Positions 26,614-35,314 of a stretch of DNA of 60,516 bases are shown here, in pieces. Within the stretch, counting starts at the first letter, position 1, and each line of letters starts with the position of its first letter. Below the pieces are notes generated by a model that was not told the origin of the DNA, made no database searches, and saw only the letters and a program-made list of their open reading frames with translations. The DNA is from a bacterium (GTDB lineage: Bacteria; Sumerlaeota; Sumerlaeia; MVZB01), in the NCBI GenBank assembly GCA_021372575.1, contig JAJFUE010000139.1, positions 1 through 60,516 on the forward strand. The letters are read 5' to 3'. Both the position numbers and the translations under genes were made by a program.

Positions 26614-26685
26614 AATCAACACCGAACTTCGAAACCGAGCACCATTTCGATTAAGGCGATTGCCTCAAGACTTTCGTCACTCGCT

Positions 26686-27855
26686 TTAGAATTCCGGCAG
26701 CGCCTCGTTGTTCGCTTTCGCGATCGCGATGCCCTCGATTTCGATGAGCCATCCCGGCCGGCACACCGACGCCTGCACGAGGGCGAACGGAACGTCGCCC
26801 GCGCGCTCGCGGACGAGCGCCGCCGCCGATTCGAAATCCGAAATGTCGCGAACGTACACGATGAGCATCTTGAGATCGCCCATCGCCGCGCCGGCCGCCT
26901 TGAGCAGCGCCTCGATGTTCTCGAGCGTGCGCCCGCACTGCTTTTCGAGGCATCCCTCGTGGAGGATGTTGCCCTCGCGATCGATGCTTGCCGTGCCCGA
27001 CAGGACCACGTGCCGGCGGTCGCGCCACGCGACCGCCGTCCCGCGCTCGAACGTGACGCCGTAGCAATGCGTGGGACTTAAATGATCGAGCGCGGCAAGG
27101 TATTGGATCTGCTCGGGCCGGACGCCCGAGATCGCCCACGCGTCCAGCGCGATCTGCGTTTTCGGGTCGGCCGTGCGGCCCTCGATCCCCGAGCTGGCGA
27201 TGAAATGTGTCTGCGGCGTGAGGCCGTGCGCGGCGAAAAACTCGCGCCGTTCGGTGACGAAATCGTGATAATTCAGGTCGATGTCGCGAACAAAGAACCA
27301 CGTGCGGATCACGTGCCCGGCAAGCGTCGAGTTCCACCCGGCCAGCATCCCATCGTATTCCTGAAGAATCCCGCGCGTTTGCCCCGCGGTGTTCGGCGCG
27401 CCGTTCGTCAGCCCGACGCTCCAGCGGTGCGCCATGGCGCCGCGCCGCAGCGTGAGCGTCGAGTTCTCGAGCGACTTGTCGAGCGGTCTGGAATCCCTCA
27501 CATGATACGCCCACAGCACGACCTTGGCCGGAGGCTCCGGCGCCTGGCCGATCCACGAGATCGCGCACGGCTCGTCGGGGTCGCTCGGATTCGACTCGCG
27601 CCGCGCCCGCAGCGCCGCGGCCTGGTTGGTGATGTCGCTCAGGAAAAACCGGCGCAGCACGGCCGTCCCGCGCGCAAGCCCCAGCTCTTCCAGTGTTTCC
27701 TCGTACGCGCGCAGGACCCAATCGAGCTGTTCCTCGACCGGCCCGGCCAGGACCGGCCGGATGACGAGATGAAATTCCTCCGCCCCGCCCTCGCCGCGAA
27801 ATGAAGCGGCCTGAACCGCCGCGCGCTCAACAGCCATAAACTGCTCGTCCTTCAC
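26686..27855 (-). CDS. Two-domain RidA (YjgF) superfamily protein
   Basis: A 389-residue cytoplasmic protein starting at a GTG (27855) with GAGGGG six bases upstream. The C-terminal ~125 residues follow the RidA fold (HVVLSGTASIDREGNILHEG, LENIEALLKAAGAAMGDLKM, LIVYVRDISDF, ALVQASVCRPGWLIEIEGIA), including the conserved Arg-Pro region. The N-terminal portion repeats part of the pattern (VIRTWFFVRDIDLNYHDFVT, FIASSGIEGR), as in FkbO/Hyg5-type chorismatases, which are also RidA-related. RidA proteins hydrolyse reactive enamines; chorismatases cleave chorismate. I cannot choose between these, and the neighbours give no clue. Confidence 0.75.
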   Translation of the reverse strand: MKDEQFMAVERAAVQAASFRGEGGAEEFHLVIRPVLAGPVEEQLDWVLRAYEETLEELGLARGTAVLRRFFLSDITNQAAALRARRESNPSDPDEPCAISWIGQAPEPPAKVVLWAYHVRDSRPLDKSLENSTLTLRRGAMAHRWSVGLTNGAPNTAGQTRGILQEYDGMLAGWNSTLAGHVIRTWFFVRDIDLNYHDFVTERREFFAAHGLTPQTHFIASSGIEGRTADPKTQIALDAWAISGVRPEQIQYLAALDHLSPTHCYGVTFERGTAVAWRDRRHVVLSGTASIDREGNILHEGCLEKQCGRTLENIEALLKAAGAAMGDLKMLIVYVRDISDFESAAALVRERAGDVPFALVQASVCRPGWLIEIEGIAIAKANNEALPEF

Positions 27856-27880
27856 GATGTTCCCCTCGGTTGTGTTTGTT

Positions 27881-27952
27881 GTTCGTGCTCGTGTTCGTGT
27901 TCGTGCTCGTGCTCGTGCTCGTGCTCGTAATCGTAATCGTAATCGTAATCGA
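27881..27952. repeat. Two-block hexamer repeat, longest copy
   Basis: About eight GTGCTC/GTGTTC units followed by four GTAATC units, just upstream of the RidA-superfamily gene. The sharp switch from one hexamer to the other is the same as at the other loci. Confidence 0.88.
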
Positions 27953-28034
27953 CCTCCACACCCTCTCTTTGACGCTCACGCATTCGAGTTTCACCAGGGT
28001 CATTTCCGTCTGCCGTATAGGATCCCGTTTTTGT

Positions 28035-28078
28035 TAATTTTCATTTCTCATTTCTCATTTCTCATTGCTCATTCATGA
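28035..28078. repeat. Heptamer microsatellite (TCTCATT units)
   Basis: Four or five TTTCTCA/TTGCTCA units abutting the 3' end of the PPC-domain gene. It is the same heptamer family as at 30902 and 32342, so both ends of each gene in this operon are lined with it. Confidence 0.75.
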
Positions 28079-28087
28079 CGGCTTTCC

Positions 28088-30787
28088 TCATTTCACCTCG
28101 ATCGGTATCGCCGGCAGCACGCCGGCCGAAACCCTGCGCTTCTGCGCGACCGGAGGCGCCGCCGGCGTGGCCGTTGCGTTGGGGGCGGCCGTGGCGGCGG
28201 GAGTCGGCTTCGCGCCGGGCCGCTGCGTCTGCTGCCGCGGCACGATCTCCGTGAACGCCTCGAAGATCAGGTTGTCGGCCAGCCCGGGCTTCGCGTCGGC
28301 CTTGACCACGACCATCGTTTGCCCGGCGCCGATCCGGTGCATCTCCTGAATCTTGATGCCTGCCGGCGGCTGGTTGATCTCGATCTCGTAGCCCTGCTTC
28401 GCAAGCCACGGCGACGCCGTAATCCGGAACTGCGCCGTGCCGCCGGAGCGGATCACAACCGGGCTGGAGCCGGAGGGCTCGACCGTGAACCCCAACCGGC
28501 CGCCGCCGCGAGACTTCGCGACAAGGTCGCTCGACTGCACCAGGTGATGATACGCAAACGCCTGTTCCATGTCCTCGGCCGGAACGACCGCGTGCGTGAC
28601 GGTCCGGCCGCCGATGTTGGCGCGGGCTTCCAGTTGAAGCGTGACCGGACTGGGCAGCGTCCCCGGCGGCGCGAACATGGTCATGCGCACGCTTTCCCTG
28701 CCGTGAGGGATGCGGCCGCCGCTGATCGAAAACGCCGAAGGTTCCTTCACGCTGACGCTGATGTCGCCGTCGAAGCCGTCCCGCCGCAGCGCATACGCGG
28801 TCACGAGCGCGGGCCGCCCGCCCGTGAAGTTCAGGCTCGACGGCGTCATGCGCACCTCGAAATCCGGCCGCGGCGGCTCGATGCGCAGCCGGTAATGATA
28901 CGCGTCGCCGCCATGGCGCTGCGCGTCGCTCACCTGGACGTAATACATGCCGTCGCGCGGCAGCTTCGCCAGGATATACGAGTCCGCGTAATGCGTCTTG
29001 AGCCCCTGCGACTTGTCGGGGCGATCGTCGTTCCACGCGATCACGTTGCCGTCGGCGTCGAGCAGCCGCAGCAGTGAATCGATCGGCGACTCCAGCCGCC
29101 GGCCGAACACCTCGGCCACGACCTGCTCGTCGGCGCGCCCGCTGAACCGGTAATAATCAACGTCGCCGGCCTTGCCGATTCCGCCATTGACGACGACCGG
29201 AAGCGCAACGCCCTGCGCCCTGTCCTGGGCGTCGTTGGATTCCTTTTCCGCGCTTTCGGGCGCCACGCCGACGTCGTACGCGACCTGGTTGGAGCGGCCC
29301 AGCTTGCTCTTCAACACGGCCTGATACAAACCGGCCTGGCGCGTGTCGAGCCGCACCTTGTTGTCGCTCAGGTTCCACCCGCCGACCGCCGCGATCGTGT
29401 CGCTCCCCTGCCGCCCCCCGAGCGGATACAGCGACGTGATGAACGGCTGCTCGCCGACGTTGATGCGATACACGAAGTCCTCGCGCCCGCGATAAATGCT
29501 GTCGCGCACCTCCAGCTCATACTCGCCATCGGTCGGGATCTTGTACAGCAGCACCGGGTCGGGGTTGAACCGGTAGTCGTCCGCGTAGCCGACCTCGCGC
29601 CCGTTGCTGTCGTAAAGCGCCAGCGTCGCCTGGAACCATCCCGGCACGGCGTCGGCGAGGTACGGCATCAATTCCCTCGCGCGCGCCTGCACAACGAGGT
29701 TCTGCCCCTTCTGCGCGAAGAACTTGAACCGATCCACGTCGCCCGGCTTGATCTGGCCGTTGAGCACGAACGACACGCTGACGGCCGGCTCCGGCGGCAG
29801 CATCGCGTACTGGCCGGGATCGTTCGGCTCCTGTTCGCGCACCTCGGGCCACGTGCCGACGTAAAACTTGAGCGGGTTGGTAAGGCCGGTCGGCGTCGAA
29901 AGCCGGATCTGGCGCTCGCCGGGCGCGGCATCGGCGTCGATCGTGATCTCGATCTTGATCATCTCGGCGATCTGCGGATTCGGCTGGCGGCGCGGGGCAA
30001 GAATCAGCTCATCGACGACTTCCTGAAGCTGCCGCAGCGACTTGGATTCGAGGTTGTCCAGGAGCGGATGCTCGGGGATCGGCTCCATGGCGCGGGTGGC
30101 CGGCGTGGCGCTCGGCGTATTGCCGGAACTTTCCTGAAGCCTGCGGGCCTTCAATCTCGCGATGACGTCCTCGCGCTGCTGGCCGCGTGCGGCCAACGAC
30201 CCGCCACGGCCGGCTTGCCGCGTTTGGTTCGGATTGGTCTGCCCGGCATTGGGATTTCTCAACGCCGCCTGGCCTTGCGCCGGTTTGCCTTTTTGCTGCT
30301 GCTGGCGCTTGTTCATTTCCTGAAGGATTCGCGGCGGAATCAACCCGCCCCGCCGCCCCGACTCCATCATCTGCTGCTCGATTTCCTCGCCGTTGGGAAG
30401 TTCCGAAAACCGTTTTTGCCGCAGGTTCCAAAGCTTCTCGACAAGTTCGGCGCGCTGGTCGCCCTGAAGCGGCCGGGCCGGCGGATAGATCTTGGCGATC
30501 CTGACGTGAAGCCCCTCGCCGGAGACAAGAACATCGATATTGTTCGCGGGCATTCCCGGCCGAAGCGGTCCCCGGGCCCGCGCCAACGCCGCCTGTCCGC
30601 CCAGCGCCTGCCCGCCCACAATGACCTCGACCGTCGTCCCCTGCCGCCCCCCGGCCGGATAAATGTAACCAATATGCGCCGGCCGCTCCTGTGCGAATGC
30701 CGGAATAGCTATCAAGGACATGAGCGCGAAAATAATTCGTGCTCGTGCTCGTGCTCGTAATCGTAATCGTAATCGAAAGCGTCCCAT
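28088..30787 (-). CDS. Secreted PPC-domain protein of the PVC cytochrome/DUF1501 type
   Basis: An 899-residue exported protein. Residues 1-33 act as signal peptide (IIFALMSLIAIPAFAQ), but its basic head RFRLRLRLRARARAR is encoded by the GATTAC/GAGCAC hexamer repeat. The only alternative ATG would leave about 11 residues of signal, so the repeat-encoded start at 30787 is retained although no Shine-Dalgarno is seen. Two PPC (bacterial pre-peptidase C-terminal) beta-sandwich segments occur at about 335-450 (IKPGDVDRFKFFAQKGQNLV) and 540-650 (GKAGDVDYYRFSGRADEQVV). A further beta-rich domain and a Pro/Ala/Thr tail end the protein. In planctomycetes such proteins travel with DUF1549/DUF1553 and DUF1501 proteins, as here. 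The role is presumed extracytoplasmic binding or degradation; the mechanism is unknown. Confidence 0.82.
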   Translation of the reverse strand: MGRFRLRLRLRARARARIIFALMSLIAIPAFAQERPAHIGYIYPAGGRQGTTVEVIVGGQALGGQAALARARGPLRPGMPANNIDVLVSGEGLHVRIAKIYPPARPLQGDQRAELVEKLWNLRQKRFSELPNGEEIEQQMMESGRRGGLIPPRILQEMNKRQQQQKGKPAQGQAALRNPNAGQTNPNQTRQAGRGGSLAARGQQREDVIARLKARRLQESSGNTPSATPATRAMEPIPEHPLLDNLESKSLRQLQEVVDELILAPRRQPNPQIAEMIKIEITIDADAAPGERQIRLSTPTGLTNPLKFYVGTWPEVREQEPNDPGQYAMLPPEPAVSVSFVLNGQIKPGDVDRFKFFAQKGQNLVVQARARELMPYLADAVPGWFQATLALYDSNGREVGYADDYRFNPDPVLLYKIPTDGEYELEVRDSIYRGREDFVYRINVGEQPFITSLYPLGGRQGSDTIAAVGGWNLSDNKVRLDTRQAGLYQAVLKSKLGRSNQVAYDVGVAPESAEKESNDAQDRAQGVALPVVVNGGIGKAGDVDYYRFSGRADEQVVAEVFGRRLESPIDSLLRLLDADGNVIAWNDDRPDKSQGLKTHYADSYILAKLPRDGMYYVQVSDAQRHGGDAYHYRLRIEPPRPDFEVRMTPSSLNFTGGRPALVTAYALRRDGFDGDISVSVKEPSAFSISGGRIPHGRESVRMTMFAPPGTLPSPVTLQLEARANIGGRTVTHAVVPAEDMEQAFAYHHLVQSSDLVAKSRGGGRLGFTVEPSGSSPVVIRSGGTAQFRITASPWLAKQGYEIEINQPPAGIKIQEMHRIGAGQTMVVVKADAKPGLADNLIFEAFTEIVPRQQTQRPGAKPTPAATAAPNATATPAAPPVAQKRRVSAGVLPAIPIEVK
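30737..30776. repeat. Hexamer repeat translated as a signal-peptide head
   Basis: Three GTGCTC units then three GTAATC units, at codons 4-16 of the PPC-domain gene, read as Arg-Leu and Arg-Ala dipeptides. Confidence 0.85.
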
Positions 30788-30814
30788 GGATATTAACTCA
30801 TTGAATTCAAATTT

Positions 30815-31000
30815 TTCTCAACCACGGAAAGCACGGAATACACGAAATCAGATTTTAATTTTCCGTGCCTTCCGTGTTTTCCGTGGTTGAAATTCTTAAT
30901 GTCTCATCTTTCATCTTTCATCTTTCATCTTTCATCTCTCACTCTCATTGCTCGTTCGGTTTTCGATTACGATTACGAGCACGAGCACGAGCACGAACGC
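30815..31000. repeat. Repeat-filled spacer between the DUF1501 and PPC genes
   Basis: An inverted pair of degenerate units (CCACGGAAAGCACGGAATAC near 30821 against TTCCGTGTTTTCCGTGGTTG near 30869), then TTTCATC heptamers (30902-30955), then GATTAC/GAGCAC hexamers (30963-31000) ending at the DUF1501 stop codon. Three unrelated repeat families are concatenated in 190 bases. Confidence 0.8.
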
Positions 31001-32326
31001 CTACATGATCTCCTTCAGCCGCCCGTATCCCTCGATCCCTCCCGCGTTGGCCGGCATCACCTTGATGTCCATCCCGCGCGGATTCGGCATCTGCCCCTCC
31101 GGATCGATCCCGAGTAGTTCGTAAATGCTGCCGATGAGGTCCTGCGGGCGAACGGGGCGCTCGGCCGGCTCCTCGCCGCGCGCGTCGGACTTGCCGACGA
31201 CCTGGCCGCCCTTGAACCCGCCGCCGGCCACCACCGCGCAGAAGCACTCACCATAATGGCCGCGCCCGCCGTTCCACGGAGCTTCCATCTGCACGCGCGG
31301 CGTGCGCCCGAACTCGCCCGACCACCACACGATCGTCGAGTCGAGCAGCCCGTGGCCGGCAAGGTCCGAAAGCAGCGTCGCGAATCCCGCGTCCATCTGC
31401 GGCAGTTGCCGCCGCATCGCCTCGAAGTGCTGTTTGTGCGTGTCCCATCCGCCGTAGTTGATCGCGACGAACGGCACGCCGGCCTCGACGAGCCGCCGCG
31501 CCATCAGGCACGATTGCCCGAATTTGTTGCGCCCGTAGGCGTCGCGCAGCTTGGCCGGCTCCTGGTTCAGGTCGAACAGCTTGCGCGCCTCGCCGAGAAT
31601 CATGTCATAGGCGCCCTTTTCGGCCTGGTCCATCTTGGCGAATTGCTGGTTGGCCGGCATCGTCTTGCCGAGCGTGTCGAGCTCGTGCATCAGCTCGCGC
31701 CGCGACTGCTGGCGCTGGTCGGTGATGCTCTGCGAAATGATCCCCTCGACCGTGAATCGCGCCGCGCTGGGATCGCCCCCCGTGGCGAACGGCTTGTATT
31801 TCGGCCCCAGGAACCCGCATTCAGAGAACCGCCCCAGCGCCTCGGTCATGCAGATATAGGGCGGAATGATGCCCTTGTAGCCGTGGTCGTAGCCCTTGAA
31901 CAGCGACACGACCGCGCCGACCGACGGATGCTCGATGCGGTCGGGCGCATAGCCGGTCTGAACCATGTAAGCCGCGGTTTCGTGCGCGTTGCTGCCGTGC
32001 GTCATTGCGCGCAGGATCGAATATTTATCGGCCTGCCTGGCCAGCTGCGGCAGCATCTCGCAGATCCGGATGCCGCTGACGTTCGTTTCGATCGGGCTCT
32101 TGAACGGGCCGCAGTAATCGGCCCCGGCCTCGGGCTTGGGGTCGAACGTGTCGAGATGGCTCGGCCCGCCCCACATCCAGATCTGGATCACCGCCTTGGC
32201 TTTGGGGCTCCTGCCGACGAACGGCAGCGCGAACACATTCGGCGCGAACGCCAGCGAAACCGCCCCGCCCGCCATCAACTGAAGCATCTGCCGTCGCGAA
32301 ATCGCATTATGAAAAATCTCATCCAT
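31001..32326 (-). CDS. DUF1501 protein with a Tat signal
   Basis: A 441-residue exported protein. The N-terminus MDEIFHNAISRRQMLQLMAG resembles a twin-arginine signal (SRRQMLQ). The DUF1501 pattern is complete: AVIQIWMWGGPSHLDTFDPK near the start, NYGGWDTHKQHF, TIVWWSGEFGRTPRV, GRGHYGECF and LIGSIYELLGI. The family resembles the alkaline phosphatase/sulfatase superfamily in its metal-binding region, but no activity has been firmly shown. The ATG at 32326 is used; an in-frame GTG at 32341 with AAGGAT upstream would add five residues. Middle gene of the three-gene operon, 73 bases behind the DUF1549/DUF1553 gene. Confidence 0.93.
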   Translation of the reverse strand: MDEIFHNAISRRQMLQLMAGGAVSLAFAPNVFALPFVGRSPKAKAVIQIWMWGGPSHLDTFDPKPEAGADYCGPFKSPIETNVSGIRICEMLPQLARQADKYSILRAMTHGSNAHETAAYMVQTGYAPDRIEHPSVGAVVSLFKGYDHGYKGIIPPYICMTEALGRFSECGFLGPKYKPFATGGDPSAARFTVEGIISQSITDQRQQSRRELMHELDTLGKTMPANQQFAKMDQAEKGAYDMILGEARKLFDLNQEPAKLRDAYGRNKFGQSCLMARRLVEAGVPFVAINYGGWDTHKQHFEAMRRQLPQMDAGFATLLSDLAGHGLLDSTIVWWSGEFGRTPRVQMEAPWNGGRGHYGECFCAVVAGGGFKGGQVVGKSDARGEEPAERPVRPQDLIGSIYELLGIDPEGQMPNPRGMDIKVMPANAGGIEGYGRLKEIM

Positions 32327-32341
32327 GTCCACCCACCCCAC

Positions 32342-32410
32342 TCATCCTTCATTGCTCATTTCTCATTGCTCATTCAATTTTTCATCTTTCATCTTTCATC
32401 TCTCATCTCT
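32342..32410. repeat. Heptamer microsatellite (TCATTTC, TTTCATC units)
   Basis: Almost the whole spacer between the DUF1549/DUF1553 and DUF1501 genes consists of heptamer units, first TTGCTCA/TTTCTCA, then TTTCATC. No coding or regulatory signal can be separated from it. Confidence 0.85.
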
Positions 32411-32414
32411 TCCC

Positions 32415-33983
32415 CTAATGCCTGTTCAGAAACTCCTTCGAGTTGATCAGCGCCCACGCCAGGTCCGCCGCGCCCTGCCGCGGATTACTGCCTGGCTTCG
32501 TGAAGTATTGCCCGGCGACCGCGCGCTCCTGATCCGTCGGGTATCGCGACAGGATCAGCAGGTAAATCTCGTCGAGCACCGCGCCCCGGTTCTGGTTTAT
32601 CCGCGCGTTTTGCAAAATGTGGCGCAGCCTCGGGCTCTGCTCGATCTTGCTTTGCACCTGGCTCGAATTGATCAGCTTGAGCCGCTGCGCGTCCGAAATC
32701 TGCGTGTTGCGCTCGGACTCGAGCCCCGTGTCGCGCGGCGAACGGCCGAACAGGTCCAGGAACGCGTTGCTCACGCTGGCGTCGGCGATCTGGACCGCTT
32801 TCATCCGGCTCGGAAAATAACTGTATGGCTCCGGGATCGGGCTGACATACTCATCCCTGTTTTCCGCGCCGATCCAGTTGATCGCGTCGAAAATCACCTC
32901 CGCCTGAAGCCGCCGCGTCGGGTAATACGCGAACAACATCTCGGCCGATGGATCGTTGCTGCGCGGGATCGACGACTGCTGATACACGTTCGAATTCAAG
33001 ATTAACCGATAAATGTGGCGCAGGTCGTAATGCGACGCGACCAGCTCCTTCGCCAGGTAGTCGAGCAGCTCCGGATACATCGCCGGGTTGTCAGGCCGGA
33101 TGTCGTCGGCCTCGTGGATGATGCCGCGCCCCATGAACCACGACCACACGCGGTTGACGATCGCCTTCGCGAACCACGGATTGTCGGGCTGGATCAGCCA
33201 GTCCGCAACCACGAACCGCGGGTCCTCGCCGACCGGGATCGTGACCGCCTTGCCGTCGGGGAACGTCGCCTGCAGCGTCTGCGACGACGCCGGGTTGAGA
33301 TAAACGATCTCTTCCTTCCACTCCTGCGTAGCCTTGTAGCCGACGCGCGTGAAAAACGCCTCGAACCCCTTGCGCTGCCCGGCCGGCCAACGCTCGAACC
33401 GCGAGCCCATGAACGTCAACGCGACCGCGCCGGCGATCGCCGACGGCGACCGTCCCTGGATCGCCCGGTAAAAATTCACCGGCGGCACGCGGAAGTTACT
33501 CCCGCTCGACGTCAGCATCTCGCGCGCAAACCGGTCGTAGGGCATGTTGCGCGCGACGGCGTCCCGGATCCAGCGGTGATACGCCTGCACCGCGTTCGGC
33601 CACAAATTGATCGGGTATTCGGACTTGACGCGCAGGATGTCGCACCACTTCATCGCCCAATAGTCGGCGAACTCGGTGCGGCTAAAGAGCGAATCGATGA
33701 GCAGCGCGCGCTTGTTGTCGCGGCGGTCGCCCAGGAACGCCCGCGCCTCCTCCGGCGTCGGCAGCGTCCCGATCATGTCCAGATACACGCGCCGCACGAA
33801 CACCGCGTCCGAACACGGCATGGCGGGGGAAATCCCGCGCTGACGCAGGCCGTCGAACACGATCCGGTCGATGGGGGTCATGGGCCCGAGACGCTGCGTC
33901 TCGAACGGCGACACCGGCTGGGCGCACAGGAAACCCGCAACCGCGAAGAAAACGATCCCGAGCGCCAGTCGCTGAAACGTCAT
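32415..33983 (-). CDS. DUF1549/DUF1553 secreted protein
   Basis: A 522-residue protein with a Sec signal peptide (MTFQRLALGIVFFAVAGFLC). The DUF1549 part (about 35-230) contains IDRIVFDGLRQRGISPA, CSDAVFVRRVYLDMIGTLPT and FSRTEFADYWAMKWCDILRV. The DUF1553 part (about 250-520) contains PWFAKAIVNRVWSWFMGRGI, HEADDIRPDNPA, YPTRRLQAEVIFDAI and a closing LAWALINSKEFLNRH. No haem c motif is present, unlike many longer planctomycete relatives. The pair DUF1549/1553 plus DUF1501 is a hallmark of the PVC group; function is not established. First gene of the operon with the two genes downstream. Confidence 0.93.
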   Translation of the reverse strand: MTFQRLALGIVFFAVAGFLCAQPVSPFETQRLGPMTPIDRIVFDGLRQRGISPAMPCSDAVFVRRVYLDMIGTLPTPEEARAFLGDRRDNKRALLIDSLFSRTEFADYWAMKWCDILRVKSEYPINLWPNAVQAYHRWIRDAVARNMPYDRFAREMLTSSGSNFRVPPVNFYRAIQGRSPSAIAGAVALTFMGSRFERWPAGQRKGFEAFFTRVGYKATQEWKEEIVYLNPASSQTLQATFPDGKAVTIPVGEDPRFVVADWLIQPDNPWFAKAIVNRVWSWFMGRGIIHEADDIRPDNPAMYPELLDYLAKELVASHYDLRHIYRLILNSNVYQQSSIPRSNDPSAEMLFAYYPTRRLQAEVIFDAINWIGAENRDEYVSPIPEPYSYFPSRMKAVQIADASVSNAFLDLFGRSPRDTGLESERNTQISDAQRLKLINSSQVQSKIEQSPRLRHILQNARINQNRGAVLDEIYLLILSRYPTDQERAVAGQYFTKPGSNPRQGAADLAWALINSKEFLNRH

Positions 33984-34384
33984 GATGGCGAACCTCCGGG
34001 CCGGGTACTCCGAAACGGCAAAACGAACGCATAACCACGGCCTGCATCCTAAAACCGCAGCAATGAATATACCAGCCGATTTTATGATCTGGTGATCGGC
34101 TGAAAATGCTGAATTTCAGATTACAAAACGTTCATGTTGACGATGCGGAAGGAATATCGAAATGGGCGAAACAGAACGTATAGGTACATAAGCGTGTACG
34201 TTATGGTGCGGATTTTTTATTCGCCAATCCGAAGATGGGCGTTCCCGGTCTCCGTGCGTTTGCAGTCCCAAGAGGCCGGGGAACGCCACGCTCTCGAGTG
34301 GCGGATTTGTTTTTTGTGAGAATCGAAAATTGAATGACCGGCGAGGTCGCCGGCCCCATATCGGTCCATATCCCGCCGGTCCTG
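33984..34384. other. Intergenic region with a strong nested hairpin
   Basis: No protein gene is supported. On the plus strand a long stem, GGGCGTTCCCGGTCTC (from about 34227) against GAGGCCGGGGAACGCC (34271-34286), is followed by CCACGCTCTCGAGTGG and then GGATTTGTTTTTTG, which looks like a transcript end. GACCGGCGAGGTCGCCGGCC (34337-34356) could terminate the DUF6159 gene on the other strand. The promoter of the DUF1549 operon should lie at 33990-34080. A small plus-strand RNA is possible but unproven. Confidence 0.5.
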
Positions 34385-35314
34385 CTATTTCGCACTCCGG
34401 CCAGACTGAACCTTCCACGCCATGTTCATCTGTTCCTCATCGAACGGCCCCGGCACGACGCCTTCGGTTGCGTAGATATACAGCGCGCAGCAATAGACCT
34501 GGTTGAGCACGCTGGTCAGGAAAGCAATAATAATAAAAACAATAATCCACACCGACCATATAACAAGAAAAACCATGAGGCTTTTCACGACGACCGTCGC
34601 GAAGAACATCAATAAGCCACCTAGAATCAACGAATAACACACCAACATTCCCGACAGTTGGATGCCGACATAACCTGCCAGCGATTCGCCCCAGGTTTTC
34701 TTAAGTAAAAAGGCCGATGTCTTGAGCATATGCACCGGATTGTTTTTCTCCTCGCGCACGATCACCGGAATCGTAAACACCGCGGCCACGCTCCACGCGA
34801 TGCCGATCAGCCGCACGATCAGGCGGCCGATAATCCCGACCCGCCGCTCCAGCATCTGAATGAGCAGCCCGACGATCCCCGACAGCAGCGTCCACGCCAA
34901 AATCGCCCTGAGCCGCGACATCGCGAACCTCAATCCGCCGCGGATCGAGACCGGTTGGCCATTGAACGCGCGCAGAATCTCGTTAAAGAACGCGACGTTG
35001 CAGAAGGTGGCGAGAAACAGTGCGACCACGTACAGCACGGCCGCCACGAAATAGCCCAGCGGCCTGAACCGGAAGTCGGTGTCGTGGCCCCACTTCTCGG
35101 ACCACGTCAGGAAATGCGACCCGACGATTTCCCAATGCTTCGTCTCCAATAATCCATGGCCGGTGCTCCACAACGCCAGCGGCGCGACGAAGAACAGGAT
35201 GATGACCAGGCACAGGCTCAGCGTCAGGATCGGAAACACCAGCAGCTTGCGGTTCGTCATCACGACGCCCAGCGAGCACTTGAACAACGCCCAGCTTCGT
35301 TGAAGCTTATTCAT
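34385..35314 (-). CDS. DUF6159-like polytopic membrane protein
   Basis: A 309-residue inner-membrane protein with about six helices in three pairs. It opens with RSWALFKCSLGVVMTNRKLL, followed by FPILTLSLCLVIILFFVAPL. VFTIPVIVREEKNNPVHMLK and SAFLLKKTWGESLAGYVGIQ form a conserved cytoplasmic loop, and the end is VYCCALYIYATEGVVPGPFD. The pattern fits DUF6159, a family of unknown function. Its start codon overlaps the end of the GntR gene by eight bases, so it is probably the regulator's target and is translationally coupled to it. It could be a small transporter or an envelope-stress protein. Confidence 0.8.
   Translation of the reverse strand: MNKLQRSWALFKCSLGVVMTNRKLLVFPILTLSLCLVIILFFVAPLALWSTGHGLLETKHWEIVGSHFLTWSEKWGHDTDFRFRPLGYFVAAVLYVVALFLATFCNVAFFNEILRAFNGQPVSIRGGLRFAMSRLRAILAWTLLSGIVGLLIQMLERRVGIIGRLIVRLIGIAWSVAAVFTIPVIVREEKNNPVHMLKTSAFLLKKTWGESLAGYVGIQLSGMLVCYSLILGGLLMFFATVVVKSLMVFLVIWSVWIIVFIIIAFLTSVLNQVYCCALYIYATEGVVPGPFDEEQMNMAWKVQSGRSAK

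Noticed and set aside
30815-30895. Inverted CCACGGAAAGCACGG/CCGTGTTTTCCGTGG pair as a terminator or operator
   Set aside because: It lacks a U-run and consists of degenerate short units like other intergenic repeats; no regulatory role can be supported.
34134-34319. Small plus-strand open frame in the DUF1549 upstream region
   Set aside because: It runs through the hairpin region, has no good ribosome-binding site and gives no coherent protein; a structured RNA or repeat explains the segment better.
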